DNA from: Streptomyces soli
Lineage (GTDB): Bacteria; Actinomycetota; Actinomycetes; Streptomycetales; Streptomycetaceae
Direction of reading: 5' to 3'
Assembly (NCBI RefSeq): GCF_003999195.1
Contig: NZ_RJVR01000124.1
Location: forward strand, 1 to 35,883
Length of the DNA: 35,883 nt
In this document: positions 33,516 through 35,883 of the stretch, piece by piece
Layout of the letters: each line of letters begins with the position of its first letter
How positions within the stretch are numbered: position 1 is the stretch's first letter
The notes under the pieces: model-generated
The model's database searches: none
Seen by the model: the letters and a program-made list of their open reading frames with translations, nothing else
What the model was told of the DNA's origin: nothing
Position numbers and translations under genes: made by a program

Positions 33516-34352
33516 TCAGACGCCGACGCGGAAGCGGGCGAAGCGCTTCAGCGAGACGCCGGCCTCGTCCAGAACCTTCTGGACGGTCTTCTTGCTGTCC
33601 TTGGCGAACGCCTGCTCCAGGACCGCGTTCTCCTTGACGAAGCCGGTGACACGGCCGTCGACGATGCGGGAGAGGGCGGCCTCGGGCTTGCCCTCCTCGC
33701 GCGCGGTGGCCTCGGCGACGCGGCGCTCGTTCTCGAGCACCTCGGCCGGGATCTCCTCTCGGGAGAGGTAGGTCGGGGAGAAGGCCGCGATGTGCTGCGC
33801 GACGTCCTTGGCGACCTCGGCGTTCGGCTTGTCCAGCTCGACCAGGACGCCGACCTGCGGGGGCAGGTCCGGGCTGGTGCGGTGCAGGTAGGAGGCGACG
33901 AAGCCGTCGTCGAACTGCGCGAAGCGGTCCAGGACGATTTTCTCACCGAGGGTGGCGTTGGCCTCGTCGACGAACGCCTGGACGGTCTGGCCGTCCTTGA
34001 TCTCGGAGGCGAGCAGCGTCTCGATGTCGGCCGGCTTGGTGGCGGCGACGTGGGCGGCGATCTCGTTGGCCGTGGCGACGAACTTGTCACCCTTGGCGAC
34101 GAAGTCGGTCTCGCACTTCAGCTCGACGAGGACGCCCTCGGAGTTGTCTGCGGCGATCAGGGAGACAACGGCACCGTTGGAGGCCGAGCGGCCCTCGCGC
34201 TTGGTGACGCCCTTCTGGCCCTTGACTCGGAGGATCTCGACGGCCTTCTCGAGGTCGCCCTCGGCCTCGACGAGCGCGTTCTTGCAGTCCATCATGCCGG
34301 CGGCGGTCAGCTCGCGAAGCTTCTTGACGTCGGCGGCGGTGTAGTTCGCCAT
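33516..34352 (-). CDS. tsf: Translation elongation factor Ts
   Basis: The 278-residue guanine nucleotide exchange factor for EF-Tu starts at ATG 34352. Marks are MANYTAADVKKLRELTAAGM and MDCKNALVEAEGDLEKAVE (N-terminal UBA-like domain), then CETDFVAKGDKF, the EF-Tu-contacting TDFV motif, and the C-terminal FVKENAVLEQAFAKD. It follows rpsB by 117 bp with a hairpin between. Confidence 0.97.
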   Translation of the reverse strand: MANYTAADVKKLRELTAAGMMDCKNALVEAEGDLEKAVEILRVKGQKGVTKREGRSASNGAVVSLIAADNSEGVLVELKCETDFVAKGDKFVATANEIAAHVAATKPADIETLLASEIKDGQTVQAFVDEANATLGEKIVLDRFAQFDDGFVASYLHRTSPDLPPQVGVLVELDKPNAEVAKDVAQHIAAFSPTYLSREEIPAEVLENERRVAEATAREEGKPEAALSRIVDGRVTGFVKENAVLEQAFAKDSKKTVQKVLDEAGVSLKRFARFRVGV

Positions 34353-34414
34353 GGTCTGTGAGTCTCTTCTCGGAAAGTCGGTGAGTCCGGTGAAACCGGT
34401 GGTTCTACGGGTGA

Positions 34415-34440
34415 ACGGCGGGGGCCGGAGCCCCCGCCGT
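34415..34440 (-). terminator. Hairpin between rpsB and tsf
   Basis: A perfect 11-bp stem ACGGCGGGGGC / GCCCCCGCCGT with a four-base loop lies about 30 bp after the rpsB stop. There is no U-tract. A partial terminator or processing site could set rpsB and tsf levels separately. Confidence 0.65.
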
Positions 34441-34469
34441 CGTCAGCCGTGATGAGGAAAGGCTGAGGC

Positions 34470-35390
34470 TCAGGCCTGCTCGGCGTCTGCGGCCGGAGCG
34501 TCGGCGGCGGGCGCCTCGGCGGGCTCGGCAGCGGCCTCGGCGGCCGGGGCCTCGGTGGCCTCAGCAGCGGGGGCCTCGGCAGCCTCGGCGGCGGGGGCCT
34601 CGGTCGCCTCGTCGGACTTGGCCTTCTCGCCCTCCAGGAGCTCGCGCTCCCAGGCGGCCAGCGGCTCGGCCTCGGCCTTGTCAGCACCGGTCGCGACGCC
34701 GGAGCGGGCGATGAGGCCCTCGGCGACGGCGTCGGCGATCACACGGGTGAGCAGGGTGACGGAGCGGATCGCGTCGTCGTTGCCCGGGATCTTGTAGTCG
34801 ACCTCGTCCGGGTCGCAGTTGGTGTCGAGGATCGCGACCACCGGGATGCGGAGCTTGCGCGCCTCACCGACCGCGATGTGCTCCTTCTTGGTGTCCACGA
34901 TCCAGACGGCGCTGGGCACCTTCTGCATCTCACGGATACCGCCGAGGGTCTTCTCCAGCTTGTCCTTCTCGCGGGAGAGGACCAGGAGCTCCTTCTTGGT
35001 GAGGCCGGAGGCGGCCACATCCTCGAAGTCGATCTCCTCGAGCTCCTTCAGGCGCTGCAGGCGCTTGTAGACGGTCGAGAAGTTGGTGAGCATGCCGCCC
35101 AGCCAGCGCTGGTTGACGTAGGGCATGCCCACGCGCGACGCCTGCTCGGCGATGGCTTCCTGGGCCTGCTTCTTCGTACCGACGAACATGATGGAACCGC
35201 CGTGGGCGACGGTCTCCTTGACGAACTCGTAGGCGCGGTCGATGTACGACAGCGACTGGAGGAGGTCGATGATGTAGATACCGTTGCGCTCGGTGAAGAT
35301 GAAGCGCTTCATCTTCGGGTTCCAGCGGCGGGTCTGGTGCCCGAAGTGGACGCCGCTCTCCAGCAGCTCCCGCATCGTGACGACGGCCAT
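34470..35390 (-). CDS. rpsB: 30S ribosomal protein S2 with Ala/Pro/Glu-rich tail
   Basis: It encodes 306 residues from ATG 35390 with GAGGAG seven bases before it. The S2 core is clear: [61 protein letters not shown] and [20 protein letters not shown]. After about residue 262 comes a low-complexity tail of repeating EAPAAEA-like units ending [11 protein letters not shown]. Such acidic Ala/Pro extensions are seen in actinobacterial S2. It heads the leftward translation-gene run. Confidence 0.97.
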   Translation of the reverse strand: MAVVTMRELLESGVHFGHQTRRWNPKMKRFIFTERNGIYIIDLLQSLSYIDRAYEFVKETVAHGGSIMFVGTKKQAQEAIAEQASRVGMPYVNQRWLGGMLTNFSTVYKRLQRLKELEEIDFEDVAASGLTKKELLVLSREKDKLEKTLGGIREMQKVPSAVWIVDTKKEHIAVGEARKLRIPVVAILDTNCDPDEVDYKIPGNDDAIRSVTLLTRVIADAVAEGLIARSGVATGADKAEAEPLAAWERELLEGEKAKSDEATEAPAAEAAEAPAAEATEAPAAEAAAEPAEAPAADAPAADAEQA

Positions 35391-35690
35391 GGCCGTACTC
35401 CTCGGTTTTCTCGGTTTCGCGACCGCCGGACGGCTGTCGCGCCTGACGCCCCGACGCGCCGTGCCTCGGAAGGAACGCTTCCGGGACCGAGAGGCGCGGC
35501 CACCGTGCCGGTGAGGGTGTGGTGGCGGGGCGTGCGAAGTCGACCCGGTGACCCGGATCGCCATGGAAAGTGTAAGGGACCGCCGGAGCGCGGGGCGACA
35601 TGCGCTTCCCGTGCGCAGGGGGCGCACGGAGTTATCCACAGGCACAGAGCAAGATCATCTTTGCGGGCGGGATCGCGCGACCCTCGGATC
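35391..35690. promoter_or_regulatory. Divergent rpsB / secreted-protein intergenic region
   Basis: About 300 bp without a gene. On the minus strand TACACT at 35569-35574 is a plausible -10 element for rpsB, though no good -35 accompanies it. That would give a leader of about 170 bases containing a small CGGAAG/CTTCCG hairpin near 35467-35483. A TTATCCACA at 35632-35640 matches the DnaA-box consensus. No clear promoter is seen for the rightward gene. Confidence 0.45.
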
Positions 35691-35883
35691 ATGACACGTC
35701 ACTTCATGATCCTCCTTAGTCTCGCCGCGGCAGTGGCCGTGCTCACGCCGTACGCGGCGGCCGCCGGTACCGGCGCTCACGGCGACGACGACCGCGACCG
35801 CGCCTGGCCGGTCGCCGGGCCGGGGCTGCGGGGGCGCCCCGTCGTGGAGCGCGGCTTCGACCCGCCGATGTCGCGGTGGGGCG
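35691..35883 (+). CDS. Secreted protein, probably M23-family metallopeptidase (start only)
   Basis: ATG 35691 opens a frame to the window end (64 codons). A Sec signal peptide is clear: MTRHFMILLSLAAAVAVLTP, then YAAAAG with a likely cleavage site near residue 25. The mature start is Asp/Arg-rich, followed by WPVAGPGLRGRPVVERGFDP and PMSRWG. A Trp-Pro-Val plus 'RGFDPP..RWG' lead is typical of Streptomyces secreted M23 (LytM-like) peptidases, just before the zinc motif HxGxD, which lies outside the window. Divergence from rpsB fits my recollection of S. coelicolor. Confidence 0.7.
   Translation, partial: MTRHFMILLSLAAAVAVLTPYAAAAGTGAHGDDDRDRAWPVAGPGLRGRPVVERGFDPPMSRWG

Overview
The window is actinobacterial chromosome, almost certainly Streptomyces. 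G+C is very high, nearly every real codon ends in G or C, GTG and TTG starts are common, and hairpins without U-tracts separate the genes. From memory, the order (rpsB-tsf-pyrH-frr-cdsA-rlmN at one end, gabT at the other) resembles part of the S. coelicolor SCO56xx chromosomal core. I could not check this by alignment. I see no tRNA, rRNA, CRISPR, phage or insertion sequence.

Left part (1-8.2 kb): a PucR-type regulator cut by the window edge, a 400-bp repeat-rich gap, a membrane-anchored VirD4/TraG-like ATPase divergent from GABA aminotransferase (gabT), a PAP2-family membrane phosphatase, and a methylmalonate-semialdehyde dehydrogenase (mmsA). mmsA is preceded by a freshly decayed small gene carrying two in-frame TGA codons and a frameshift.

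Centre (8.2-26.3 kb): a polyamine/GABA utilisation region. One leftward unit holds an aminobutyraldehyde-type dehydrogenase, a complete polyamine ABC transporter (potD-potA-potB-potC) and a PuuB-like FAD oxidase. It is divergent from a second PucR regulator, with a 21-bp near-perfect palindrome in the promoter gap. Further right are a DUF4190-type membrane protein, an adenosine-deaminase-like enzyme that may be an aminodeoxyfutalosine deaminase of menaquinone synthesis, a GDPD-like protein, a PotD paralogue with a large internal deletion, an ABC pair with a degenerate ATPase, a SpuC-like class III aminotransferase, an Lrp/AsnC regulator and a second aminobutyraldehyde dehydrogenase. Together these enzymes can carry putrescine through 4-aminobutanal to GABA, and gabT then makes succinate semialdehyde.

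Right part (26.3-35.9 kb): a small membrane protein; a TPP-riboswitch-led thiamine-type ECF transporter operon (S component, fused double ATPase, T component, i.e. ykoE-ykoD-ykoC); then the conserved housekeeping run rlmN, cdsA, frr, pyrH, tsf, rpsB, all leftward; and finally the start of a divergent secreted protein, probably an M23 peptidase.

Most notable: the gene remnant in front of mmsA, the internally deleted PotD paralogue, the ABC ATPase lacking a canonical signature and H-loop, G/C-rich palindromic repeats that appear to have been absorbed into two proteins, and the operator-like palindromes in front of the polyamine units.
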